Source of the DNA: Cucumis sativus
Lineage: Eukaryota > Streptophyta > Magnoliopsida > Cucurbitales > Cucurbitaceae
DNA: 64,000 nt
Assembly: GCF_000004075.3 (NCBI RefSeq)
Contig: NC_026660.2
Location: forward strand, 11,904,001 to 11,968,000
Reading direction: 5' to 3'
The notes below the pieces were generated by a model. The model saw only the letters and a program-made list of their open reading frames with translations. It had not been told where the DNA came from and searched no databases. The position numbers and the translations under genes are program-made. Below, piece by piece: positions 49,283 to 60,998 of this stretch (position 1 is the first letter of the stretch; the number at the start of each line of letters is the position of its first letter).

Positions 49283-49474
49283 TTATAGCTTGTTCAATTT
49301 ATATGCTGCATCTTCTAATTCCTTGACTTCGCTATTTTGTGTCAACGTTATTTCAATTTTATCGTTGACATTTGGATATCTTCTATCAATTTGCTTCACA
49401 TTGCCATCAATTATCATAATTGTTTTTCCTTTTTCTAACTTTGTATAGAACTTTTCAATTTGTTCATTAAACAT
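49283..49474 (-). pseudogene. RPA-like (RPA70 OB-fold) fragment carried by the Helitron
   Basis: The 63-residue frame runs FYTKLEKGKTIMI...PNVNDKIEITLTQNSEV, which follows the RPA70 DNA-binding domain A pattern (FYxKLxxGKVYxISxGxLKxANxxFxxxNxxYExTLxxxSxV, recalled from the family). Plant Helitrons often carry RPA-like genes beside RepHel. It starts at an ATG but ends after one OB-fold segment, so it is a partial copy. The next sequence upstream (to about 49700) may hold more of it, but I cannot show that. Confidence 0.6.
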
Positions 49475-52300
49475 GGTTATTTGGATGCATTCTCCTTACG
49501 AAAAAAATAACTTTTAAGCATTTACAATATATATATACACACATATATATTTAAAGTTTTTACCTTCTTATCAACTCCTATAACTTATTTTATTCGGAGA
49601 TGATCTCTTTTTCTATTTTTAAATCGTTGGACAACTAACTCTCTCACCATTGTTTCAAATTCATAATCGTGCTTTCCGTCATCTAATACATAGAAAATTT
49701 AAAGAAACTATTAGATTCAAATTTAAAGAAAATTTCCGTCATCTCGTCGGCTCTGTTCTTCAGATCTCATTTGTCATAAGATTACTATGAGAAGTATATG
49801 TTACTTTTTAATTATCTAGTTCAGTAGATTATATGTAATAATTGTCATTCTAAGTTAGATGTGGTGTGATTTCTATTTTAGTAATCAGTGTGCAAAATAA
49901 TATTTCAAATGTTGTAAAACAAAATCTATAAAATATAATATTAAAATAAATATAATATAATTCTTTTTTAATATAATAAATTGATAGAACAATTTTGAAA
50001 ACGAACAAAACTAACCCACAAGCCCGCAATGAAAAAATATAAAAAATACCACAGTCAACACACAATTATTCGACCACAAGCGCACGTGTAACTCTTCTTT
50101 TAAACGATCATCATACGCGATCGTGTAGGAGATTAAATATGATCATGTAGGTAGTATATCAACACGAGCCACATACGTGCGTGTAGTTCTTCTTTTAAAC
50201 AATCATGATATGCAATAATATAGTTATTTTTAACAATAGGAAAAATGTTTCGTGTAATTCTTCTTCTAAAACAATCATGATACACGATTGTGTATCATTT
50301 CCTACACAATCGTGTAATTCTTTTTAACAATGGAAAAAATGATTTGTGTAATTCTTTTTCTAAACGATCATGATATGCGATCGTGTAGAATATTATACAC
50401 GATCGTATAGTTCTTTTTAACGATGGAGAAAATATTAAACGACATTTAGATCATATAATTAACATATACAGTCGTTTAGATTGTATCAAAGTGATATTTA
50501 GACGATTTTGATATTATGGAAGAGAATATGAAGAAAGAAAAATAAAATGAATAAAAATAGGATAAAGAAAATCTCGAAGAAGAGTGGAAGAAATTTGGAA
50601 GAGAATATGGACGTAGAAGGTTCAAGAATAAACTATGGAAGGTCTTTTCTATTATCTCCAGTTAAGGAAGACGAACCGCGAAAGACTGATTAATGGAAAA
50701 AAAATAGTCACATCTCGGCACCAGTCTCCGACTTGAGATCAAAGGAATGAATCTACACACTCTAACTTATCTTTCTTCTACGAGCAAAGAATAAGAAGAA
50801 AGATGAGTGATGAATCGTTTTCAATATTAATGACAAATGTGAAATTTATGAGCTTTTTGAGTTTATTATATAAGACGTAAATATTTTAGTATTTTGTTAT
50901 GAAAATTGACCTAAAATAAATAAATAAAGTAGTAAATTACAAAAAGTTGTTCAAATTTCATTCCTATTTTAAGATTAATGGATTATGAACATCTATTTGT
51001 CTAATATAACTAATATGAAATTTAATTAAAAATTTGTTTAAAACTTTAGTTTATTTATTATTTTGACATTAAATATTAAACTTAGTGGAAATAATTAATA
51101 GCTATTTATGGGCACAACATTTTTGGAAACATTAAACGTCACTGGTGAAAATAATAAAACATTTTGCGTTTTTTATGTTTACTGATTTTGGAAAACGATG
51201 TATAATAGAAATATCACAACTTTTCTACATTCATAAATATTTTTATCTTTCAATTTCAACCAAAATCTTGAGGGAAGAATCTCCATATTTCGAGAATATT
51301 TCAGATTAGTTAAGTAGGTTAAATTATTGTTTGCTTTTCTTTTTTATTTCCATAGTCCTTATAAGTTTGTGAATGTAGTGTTTTTCTAAGTTTGAATTTT
51401 TAGTTATTTGATTTAGATTTTATTGAAAAAATGGAGTTTGTAGTTTGAGGCATCAAAAGAAGAGGATTTGTTTGTTGTACACCAATGCTAATACCAACTG
51501 TTAATAAATAAACAAATATTATTTGCTATAATCTTTATTATTTTACCTCTATCATTTTTATTTTTCTTTCTTTGTCACAGTGCTTACAATTTTCTTTTTG
51601 AACTAAAATAATTTGAAAATTGGTGTTGAGTAGAAATAAAATAAAACATAGGAAGTTTGGGGGAGGGAGTGAGTGAGTGAGGGACAAAATAGTAATTGCA
51701 TGATTGGATAATTAAAAAAAATGGAAAAGAAAATAGAAAAAAGAAAGTAGTAAAAAAAAAGAAAGAATGAAAAAGGAAGGAGTGAAACAAAGGCGGCAAT
51801 GGTACAATCCTACATAGCATGAAATCCCGTGAAAGGAAGAGGAGAGTGAAGAGTGAAGAGTGGAGAGTGGAGAGGTCAATTGGAAATACAAATAGAACAA
51901 CAAAATGAATGGCCCCTTTGATTGGGATGTACCAAAAGTTATCATAATCCTTACCCTACACAACTCTTTCTCTCTCGGGCGTATCACTGCTCTTTCTCTC
52001 TTTTTCTCTCTCTCAAAACAAAGCTAAAGAGGGAAGAAGAGAGATGGAATAAGCAGCATCTGTCCCCCCCCCCAAACCCTAAACCATGTCCCTGCAAAAA
52101 CCCATTTTTACCCTTCTTCTTCCCTTCCATATATGAATCATCCAACCCCTTTTCTCTCCTCTTCTTCTTCTTCTTCTACTTCTTCTTCCATTTCCCCATT
52201 TCTCTTCTTCGAGAAACCTCTCGATTCCCATCACATTCCTCACTGTTCCTCCTTTAACCCCCCTTTCATCAGATTCCTTCCTTCTTCTTCGTTCACGGTC
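49475..52300. other. Region between the Helitron and the E1 gene
   Basis: No gene supported. It includes a set of 44-bp repeats (listed separately), AT-rich DNA, a gagtgaagagtggagag-type purine minisatellite at about 51838-51873, and from about 51950 a CT-rich tract (ctctttctctctttttctc) that is probably the E1 leader. The missing 5' end of the Helitron may lie in the first part. Confidence 0.45.
50085..50388. repeat. Four imperfect copies of a 44-bp unit with inverted-complement words
   Basis: Copies at 50085-50128, 50180-50223, 50251-50294 and 50345-50388 follow the pattern (c/t)gtgtaattcttcttctaa + acgatcatgatatgcgatcgtgtag, each 44 bp. Spacing between starts is 95, 71 and 94 bp, so copies are dispersed inside a longer unit. 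Each holds gatcatgat and gcgatcg words and could fold back on itself. Confidence 0.75.
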
Positions 52301-52561
52301 CTAATCGGTACGTTTCCCTTCACCCCCCCTTTTTCTTCTTCTCTTAATTACTCTTTTTTATCTTTTAAATCTGTTTCCCTCACTTTCTGGATCATGTTAC
52401 CTTCCTTAGGGTTTATGGGTCTTCTCCCGATCGCTCTTCTTTTACTGTTTCATGGGGTTTATGGATATGATGTGAATGGATTTTTTCTGGGTTTTCTTGT
52501 TTTCTTTGTTTCGTTCCTGATTCTGAGGTGTTTTGGGATTTTCAGCAGCCTACTGCACTTT

Positions 52562-55500
52562 ATGCTTCCCAGGAAGAGAGCTGGTGAAGAAGGTGTGGTT
52601 GTAGAAGAAGAAACTGATAACGGTAGTACCAGTGTCGTCATTAACAACAACAACAGTAGTGTTCAGAACGTGGGTGCGTCTTTCATCAAGAAGCAACGGA
52701 TCGATTCCGATTCTAATTCTAATACCAACGTTGCTGCTGTTGCCACCGTTCCTACCACTGCTAGCAATATTGTGAACGACGCTGCATCCTTGATCATGGC
52801 ATCGGGTAATTCTAATCCACCGGATATTGATGAGGATCTGCATAGCAGACAACTTGCTGTGTATGGACGTGAAACTATGCGGAAGCTTTTTGCTTCCAAT
52901 GTTCTCATTTCTGGGATGCAAGGTCTTGGTGCTGAGATTGGTAAATACTCTTATGGAACTCTCTTACTTTCTGCTTATACTGTTCAGCTCCCCTGGATGT
53001 TTGCTGTCTGGTGCATGTGTCTTTTGTTTCTCGCCATGCCAGATGTTTCTTCATAAATAAAGAGCAACTCAATGTTGACCCTTTATTCTCGCCATGCCAG
53101 AATATAGGACGCTTCATTTATATGGCCTTCTGAATTCTGATTTATTGATACATATTCGTACACTTATCTTTCTTACCTTGAAGCTAAATCTTTTGGTCTT
53201 TTATTCTATAGGTCTCAAAAAGTTTGAAACTTGGTTTGATTTAATGATCACTTTTCTTTATCTAGCTTGTGACTAAGATTATGCCTTGCCCTTACAACTC
53301 TCCTTCCATAAACGTACATGCATGCTTTTTAGAAATACATAGTTTCGTATCTTATATTCATGTATACATACATTGTTTTTTTGTTTTTTTAATTTTTTTT
53401 ATTTTTTGAGCTCTCGCAACTTCTGACAATATGGATATCTATAGAACCATGGTTTTGGATTTTGCACAATGGTAAACACTAGATCATGTCACAATAGAGC
53501 TGATTGTGTTTTCAGTTTTTGCCTATCCTTGTGATTTTATTTGGATTTCATCTATGTCGGTATTTTCTTTATGCATGCTTGCCTGCTTTTGGTTCTTAAT
53601 GTTTGGTTTCTAAGTTTTCTGTTTTGATATCTTATTTTATCGCCCTGTTTCTGCAGCAAAGAATGTTATTCTTGCTGGGGTGAAGTCGGTGACCTTGCAT
53701 GACGAAGGTGTAGTGGAGTTATGGGATCTATCTAGTAATTTTGTATTCTCAGAGAGTGATGTTGGTAAAAACAGGGCGCTTGCCTCTGCTCAGAAGTTGC
53801 AAGATCTCAACAATTCTGTTATTGTCCACACATTGACGTCTAAATTGGTGAAAGAACAACTTTCTGATTTTGAGGTATACTTTTTGGCATATTTTCTACT
53901 CATTTCTTTTAGGAGTGCATATACTCATTTGATGATATGAAACTGCATGTGATAATAACAAAAATTACGTTATGAACTGGCAGAGGTTGAATTGCATTCA
54001 CTGGAATTCGAAGCCCAGTTTTTAAACCTGTGTGCCTTTTGTTTTTTGGTCTTGTGAAGAGACTAATGAACTCCAAATGAACTGTGTTCATACATTAAGT
54101 GAAAAATAGGAAGTTTAACGAACAAGTCCTACATTTCACTTCCAAGCCTTTGCATTTCTCTATTTATTGTCTGAAAGTTTGACAAGAACTCTAGAAATTA
54201 TGGTCATCTAATTTGAGCATCCCACACAAGCAATGCCAACTTGTCTACTCTTCATTTTATTTGCTTATAATTGTGTGCTTGTGTCTTCTATTCTAGTATG
54301 ATAGTATCATGTATTATTGTTATGCTTCTGACATAGTGGAGCATTTCTATATATTAGCTTTCTGAGCACAAGATTCATGACAGAACATCTCTAGCCGCCA
54401 TCTGAAATGGTGACTGACACCTTCTCATGCTTCCGAACTGCCTGTTGACTCCAAAGTTCAGATCTCCCACCAAACCTTGTAGGGTAGAAAAACAAGGCAA
54501 CAAGAGTGCCTTTTGTTTTCTTGCCACAGTTATACCAATTTGGTATGAATGTGAATTTTGGAGCCTTGGTTAGAGAACCCTGAAGGATCACTTTTAACTC
54601 TTTTAGGGTGATATGTTTCCAAAGTGCTGTCAGGATGTCTATTGGCATTTGAAATTTTCTTCAAAGTGGCCGTGATTGGTAATATTACACACCATATAAT
54701 ATTATAATCAGACACATCTTGAGGCATTGCCTGAATCTTTTGTTACTGGTTGAAAGAACACAGTGGTAGGTTGCCGTTGTAGTTCTTGTGGAAGTCTTTT
54801 AAAAAAGATCTTTTACTATTATGGTTCATTCCAATATTTGAGGAATCCTAAACTTTCTTATTATTTGTAGATGAATTTGGGAGAATTTTTTGTGCAAGAG
54901 GACTATCCAAACTGGTAGTGGGCTAGGTGGTCGTAATTTTTTTGAAGGAGCTTTTGCGACGATTTTGTGGGGCCCAAAGTTAAGCATTTATGTGCCATCT
55001 TTATTTGGTTAGAGTTATAAAAGTTTCCTTAGTAGTAGTGGGCAATAGCCTAGTTTCATCAAGTTCAGACAAGGGTGTGATCAAGGGAAGGTGGGTAAGG
55101 GGCTAGTTCATTTGGCTTACCTTCAGGTTTTTAAAGTGTGTGTGTGTTAATCTCAACAGGTTTTTGTCTTGTTTTCAAGGGATTTTTGGGCTTAAGATTA
55201 ATGGAGGTTAGAGCTCCAAAAAGGTATAAATTGCTGTTCCCTTATAGGAGTGCCTGTTGGTTGGTTCTGAAGCAGGCAAGTTCCCTTATAGGAGTACCTT
55301 TAGCTCCCCTAGGGTGGAAAGTGAGGAATTTGAATTTTTGGAACCATCTTGGTTAAAATGAGAATAGATTGTTTGCCTTGTAGGGAGTTGTCGTTTTTCT
55401 TTTTCTTTCTCTCTGTGAAAGAGGAAGACCTACACTCATCCATCATGTGTTGAGACGAATGCCTACCTTTTTCTTGTTGATTTTTAGGATTCTGATCTTG

Positions 55501-58500
55501 GTAATCCCATTGAGAAAGTGTAGAGTGCTTTTGGGAAGGTGTTGACGAAGGGGAGATCCCACCTGGTCAAGTGGCGGGAGGTGGTTTGAAACTGTTTGTC
55601 GAGGAGGTTTAGGCATTGGAAGCTTGAGGTTACATAACAAGGCTTTTTTTAGTATGTGGTTGTGGTGTTTCTTCCACACTGGGGCATAGGGTTATATTGG
55701 GATATCCAACATCCTTTCAAGTTGTGTGAGGATGGTGGTTGCTGGTGGAGATTCTTAGCTAATCTTCTGGAAAGCCTTTACTCGGGGGTTTCTCCTCTTT
55801 TCCTCAGTTTATGCATTGTTTTGTTGGGGATGGTTCAAAGGCTTAACTTTGGGGGATTGTTGGGTGGGGGAAGAAATCTGTGTGTTGTCTTGCAATTTTA
55901 CTATATCTTCTAAGAAAAAAACCCTACAATTATATTGTATTTCAAACTTAAGGTTGCATTTGGTAGCTCGATGTTGTTGTCCCTTGTCCTTCCTTGCTTC
56001 CCTTAGACTTTTGGCGCCACTTTTTTTCCGGTCTTCTCTCCATTTCGTGAGACCACCAAGTGTGCCTAGGAAAAACGAGTGTTCGTTTGTGGTCTCCATA
56101 TCCTTCTAGAGGGTTGTGCCATTTTTCTTTCACTTTTTGTCTGCACATTCTACCTCCCCAATTGTCTCTACTTTTCTCTCTCACTAGTAAGTTATAATTC
56201 TAAATTTCTTATGAAGGTTAAGGTTTGTGTGACAAGTTGTACATGAGTGGATACCTTGGATTATGTCCAAAGGGATGAGCTTTGGAGGCCTCTAATAACT
56301 TCTTTTGACGACGTTTTGTTGCTCCCAAATTCATGTTGCTGTGATGATTCTTAATTCATGTGTTGTAGGAGGAACTTATGTCATCACAAGTAGAGACTAA
56401 AGCAAGCGTTTGATATCCGTGAGTGTCTAGACTAGGTTACACAGGTCAGTGCTATATAACTAAACTTTCCTTAAATCATTAGCTTAAACTTTTGGATAAA
56501 CTGGTAGTTTAATAACACGCACCTTGACTCATCTCATAGGTCAACTTGTTTGAACTTGCAACATTTGGGTCTGTATAATATTAAATTTTAGGTAGGTCCT
56601 GGACAGGTGGCTACCATGGATTGAACCCGTTGCTTCTTAGCCCTTTATCAAACTCATACCCTTTTATTCTTCTGGAGGTATTCCAACTGGATGAGTTATG
56701 TAAACCTTTCTTCCTTCATTTTTTCCAGCTATGGTGCATTCTTTGCTGAAGGCTTGAGGACAGCTCGATAATTTGTTTTGGGATTGCCGATTTTCTCTGT
56801 TCATTTTGGATTATTGGAGAAAATCTCATTTGACATCTGTGAATTGTGATGCTTGGGGTAGGGTGGTGGTTTTTGGCGGAGATGTGTTTTTACACCCCTT
56901 GATTAAGGAAGAAAGGGTAAAACCTTGTGGCGAGCTAGTTTTTTTCTTTTGATTTTGAGGTGCCTAGGTCACCAGACATTTTTGTAGTTGTGATATATAT
57001 ATATACACACATTTTGGATTGAAGTCGTTTTCTTGTAGTTTTCTGTGGACTCCTCTTGCTTGGGCTTTTTATTTATTTGTTTGCCCTTATTTCCTTTCAG
57101 TTTTCTTCATGAAAGAAAGTATCTGCAAAAGCAGCTAATAAAAGCGTGCTTGTGATCTAAAGAAATTGAAAATTGAAATTAAAAATGTGGTTGACTTTTG
57201 GGACATGATAACACAACAACAAAGATTTTATAGAACTTTCAGTTGATTGCAAACTCATAGAAAGGATCATGACATCTGCCAGTCAAGGGAAGTATTATAG
57301 TTGCTTGATGCAGGCCATGAACTCAGTAATGGAAAATTATAGACCACCCGCAGTTTTATTTATTAATAGTGGCCAGACGTTGGCAAATAACTTCCTTTGC
57401 ACTTACTCATCTTCTCTGAGCTGGTAAACGGAGTAGACAAACTGAAGGTATTCATGCCCTTGTCTGCTCCCAGTTCTCTCTGGACAGCATGGTCAGCTTC
57501 ACAGTTCACACCAAAATACCTCTCGAAAAGAAGATTTTTCCCTTTCCTCAGTTGTCAGCCCTATATAAAAAGGTTTTTGATTTATTAAGACTCAAGGTGG
57601 GGTCTCAATCTCCTGGCCTCACTGGCTAGTGAAATTTCTTACTTTCTTAACCGTATTGTAACAAATTGCTGGTTTCTGTTACTGGAGTTTACATCTTTTA
57701 CATCAACAATGTGTGCTTATCTTTCTTTTATACGAGTTCCACGCACATGATTTAACCTTCCATGTCTGTTGGATGCAGGTTGTTGTCTTCACTGATACTA
57801 GCCTTGACAAGGCTATGGAATTCAATGACTTTTGTCACAACCACCAGCCTCCTATTTCATTCATCAAGTCTGAAGTTAGAGGGCTCTTTGGTTCAGTGTT
57901 CTGTGACTTTGGGCCTGAGTTCACTGTTTACGATGTGTATGGAGAGGATCCACACACTGGCATAATTGCATCCATTAGCAATGACAATCCTGCACTTGTT
58001 TCCTGTGTTGATGATGAGAGGCTTGAGTTTCAAGATGGAGATCTTGTGGTGTTCTCTGAAGTTCATGGTATGACAGAGCTGAATGATGGGAAGCCGAGAA
58101 GGATTAAAAATTGCAGGGCCTATTCATTTACTCTCGAGGAGGATACTACAAACTTTGGTAGCTATGAGAAAGGTGGCATTGTAACACAGGTGAAACAGCC
58201 CAAGGTGTTGAACTTCAAGCCATTAAGAGAAGCAATTAACGATCCTGGTGATTTCCTTCTGAGTGATTTCTCCAAGTTTGATCGTCCTCCTCTCATACAC
58301 TTGGCATTCTTGGCATTGGATAAATTCGTGACGGAGTTGGGTCGCCTACCAGTTGCTGGTTCTGAGGAGGATGCTCAGAAGCTGATCTCTGTTGCCAGTA
58401 ACATTAACGAGAGCCTCGGAGATGGGAGAGTTGAAGATATTAATCCTAAGCTTTTGAGACATTTTGCATTTGGTGCCAAGGCAGTACTCAATCCTATGGC

Positions 58501-60998
58501 AGCCATGTTTGGTGGTATTGTCGCTCAAGAGGTTCTCAAAGCATGCTCAGGAAAGTTTCATCCACTTGTCCAGGTTAGTAGATGTCTTAGTGAACCGACC
58601 TTTGTGTTGAAATGCTTGGGACTTTTTTTTCCAAGAAGTTTCTTTAATGTCTCGAGAGTTGCCCATAAGTACACACATGTATAAGTATGCATCTCTCTCT
58701 ACTTACACGAAATAGATCATAATCTATTGGAACCAGTGAAGTAATTGCAGCTGATCATGTTTGAACTTTACCTGCAGGGATTGTCGTTCAATTACTCTTT
58801 CTTATGTTCTCATGTTATGTTCTTTCTAATATGCAGTTCTTCTATTTTGACTCAGTGGAGTCACTTCCCACGGAATCATTGGATGCCAGTGAATTTAGAC
58901 CCTTGAATAGCCGTTATGATGCACAGATTTCAGTGTTTGGGTCTAAGCTTCAGAAGAAACTGGAAAATGCCAAAGTGTTTATGGTTGGATCTGGTGCTCT
59001 AGGCTGTGAGTTTTTGAAGAATCTTGCACTTATGGGAGTTTCATGTAGCAGCGAAGGGAAGTTAACAATTACTGATGATGATGTAATTGAAAAAAGCAAC
59101 CTTAGTAGGCAGTTCCTTTTCCGTGATTGGAACATCGGGCAGGCCAAGTCCACTGTTGCTGCTGCTGCTGCTGTCGCAATTAACCGACACCTTAATATTG
59201 AAGCTTTGCAGAACCGAGTTAGTCCTGAGACTGAAAATGTCTTTGATGATAGCTTTTGGGAGAATTTGAGTGTTGTAGTTAATGCACTAGATAATGTAAA
59301 TGCAAGGCTGTATGTTGATCAAAGGTGCTTATACTTTCAGAAGCCACTTTTAGAATCTGGCACTCTTGGTGCTAAATGCAATACTCAAATGGTCATTCCT
59401 CACCTGACTGAAAACTATGGTGCATCAAGAGACCCACCTGAGAAACAAGCGCCCATGTGTACTGTGCATTCATTTCCACACAACATCGATCACTGTTTGA
59501 CTTGGGCTCGATCTGAGTTTGAGGGATTGCTTGAGAAGACACCTACTGATGTGAATGCTTATCTATCTAATCCCAGTGAATATACTTCTGCAATGATGAA
59601 TGCTGGTGATGCTCAGTCTAGGGATACTTTGGAGCGAATTCTTGAGTGTCTTGATAGAGAAAGATGCGAGACATTTGAAGACTGCATTACATGGGCTCGT
59701 TTGAAGTACTATTCTTCACGATCTCAACTTTCATTTGTCTCCACTGAACCTCTTTTATTCTTGAGTTGTCCAATGGTATTAATTCCTAGTGTGTTATTAT
59801 TTTGACAGGTTTGAAGATTATTTTGCCAACCGTGTAAAGCAGTTGATATACACATTTCCTGAAGATGCTCAAACGAGTAACGGGGCTCCATTCTGGTCTG
59901 CTCCAAAGAGATTTCCTCATCCACTGCAGTTTTCAACTTCTGATCAAAGCCACCTTCAGTTCGTTTTGGCGGCTGCTATACTAAGATCAGAGTCATATGC
60001 CATTCCAATTCCTGACTGGGTCAAGAACCCCAGGAAATTGGCCGATGCAATTGACAGAATTATAGTACCAGATTTTATGCCCAAAAAAGATGCCAAGATA
60101 GTGACTGATGAGAAGGCAACCAGTCTATCTACAGCATCTGTTGATGATGCTGCCGTCATTCATGACCTAGCAGGCAAATTGGAGGAAACTTGCAGGAAGT
60201 TACCAGAGGGATTCAGGATGAAACCAATCCAGTTCGAGAAGGTCTTTCTTTAAACAATTTATTGACAACAGTTCTTTTACGATCATCTTTGGGAAAAAAA
60301 ACAGAAAATATAAGTAGAAAGATAGTTTTCATCAATTAATTTTTTTTTGAGTTCTTAGAATCAATTGTGTAAATTTAACTAGCTTAGTTTCAATGGTGCA
60401 GGATGATGATTCAAATTTCCATATGGATCTCATAGCTGGGCTTGCTAACATGAGAGCGAGGAATTACAGCATTCCTGAAGTAGATAAGTTGAAAGCCAAG
60501 TTTATCGCTGGAAGGATCATCCCTGCCATTGCAACCTCAACTGCAATGGCAACAGGTCTTGTTTGCCTTGAACTGTACAAAGTTCTTGATGGCGGCCACA
60601 AGGTGGAGGACTACCGCAACACATTTGCCAACCTTGCATTGCCTCTATTTTCCATGGCTGAGCCAGTGCCACCCAAGGTGATTAAGCACCGGGACATGAG
60701 CTGGACTGTCTGGGACAGATGGATCATCAAAGACAACCCTACTCTCAGAGAACTTATTGATTGGTTGAAAAACAAGGGATTAAATGCCTATAGCATCTCA
60801 TGTGGTAGCTGTCTTCTGTACAATAGTATGTTCCCTCGACACAGAGATCGAATGGACAAGAAGGTAGTCGACTTAGCTCGAGACGTTGCAAAGGTGGAGC
60901 TGCCTCCGTATCGTCGACATTTGGATGTTGTCGTGGCATGCGAGGATGATGAGGACAATGATATTGACATCCCTCTTGTGTCTGTTTACTTCCGTTAG
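52562..60998 (+). CDS. UBA1: Ubiquitin-activating enzyme E1 (UBA1 type)
   Basis: Six coding exons, 52562-52940, 53657-53874, 57779-58573, 58837-59705, 59809-60241 and 60402-60998, join in phase to 1096 residues, close to Arabidopsis UBA1 (about 1080). E1 adenylates ubiquitin and passes it as a thioester to E2 enzymes, the first step of ubiquitination, in nucleus and cytosol. Seen: [20 protein letters not shown], the inactive adenylation half, the active half with GSGALGCEF (about 515-523) and [17 protein letters not shown], the catalytic Cys672 in [11 protein letters not shown], and a C-terminal ubiquitin-fold domain ending [10 protein letters not shown]. The start [10 protein letters not shown] follows a likely 5'-UTR intron (52308-52545, tcg|gtacg ... 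ttcag|cag). Intron 2 is 3904 bp and carries LINE and SINE fragments. An open hydrophobic frame upstream (from 52133) is in frame through that 5'-UTR intron; I treat it as non-coding. Confidence 0.97.
55270..55900 (+). mobile_element. LINE ORF2 C-terminal fragment in E1 intron 2
   Basis: Reading the plus strand in shifting frames gives [13 protein letters not shown]...LNFWNHL (about 55280-55350), [13 protein letters not shown] (about 55550-55590), [22 protein letters not shown] (about 55598-55665) and FVGDGSKA (about 55830-55855). These are the successive landmarks after the RT core in plant L1-type LINEs (YLGVPLG..FW, HLVxW, GGLGIGxLxxxNxALLxKWLWR, VGDGxxxxFW). Stops and frame changes show it is dead. 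The sequence from about 54850 may also belong to it. It is in sense orientation to the host gene and is not the same copy or obvious close relative of the one at 10.4-11.4 kb. Confidence 0.75.
56400..56690 (-). mobile_element. tRNA-derived SINE-like element in E1 intron 2
   Basis: The minus strand contains a B box GGGTTCAATCC (about 56624-56614) followed by TGGTAGCCACCTGTCCAGGA and, about 200 nt further, GAGTCAAGGTGCGTG and GACACTCACGGATATC (about 56425-56407). This order recalls the Au-type SINEs common in eudicots (family memory). The segment between about 56450 and 56520 does not fit and may be a later insertion. No A box is clear and no target-site duplication was found, so the borders are approximate. 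Confidence 0.5.

Larger units (their letters stand above)
46015..49474 (-). mobile_element. Decayed Helitron (Rep/helicase type)
   Basis: On the minus strand the 3' end is textbook: a hairpin ACGTG-CTTGC-CACGT (46042-46028), a 9-nt spacer, then CTAG ending at 46015 with T as the next host base, as expected for Helitron insertion at A^T. Upstream on the same strand lie, in order from the 5' side, an RPA-like OB-fold fragment (49474-49283), a Rep remnant and a PIF1-type helicase remnant (48820-46500). Orientation and order agree with an autonomous plant Helitron. I could not find the 5' TC terminus; the element may extend beyond 49474. It is a plain DNA transposon and is inactive because its coding region is interrupted. 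Confidence 0.85.
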
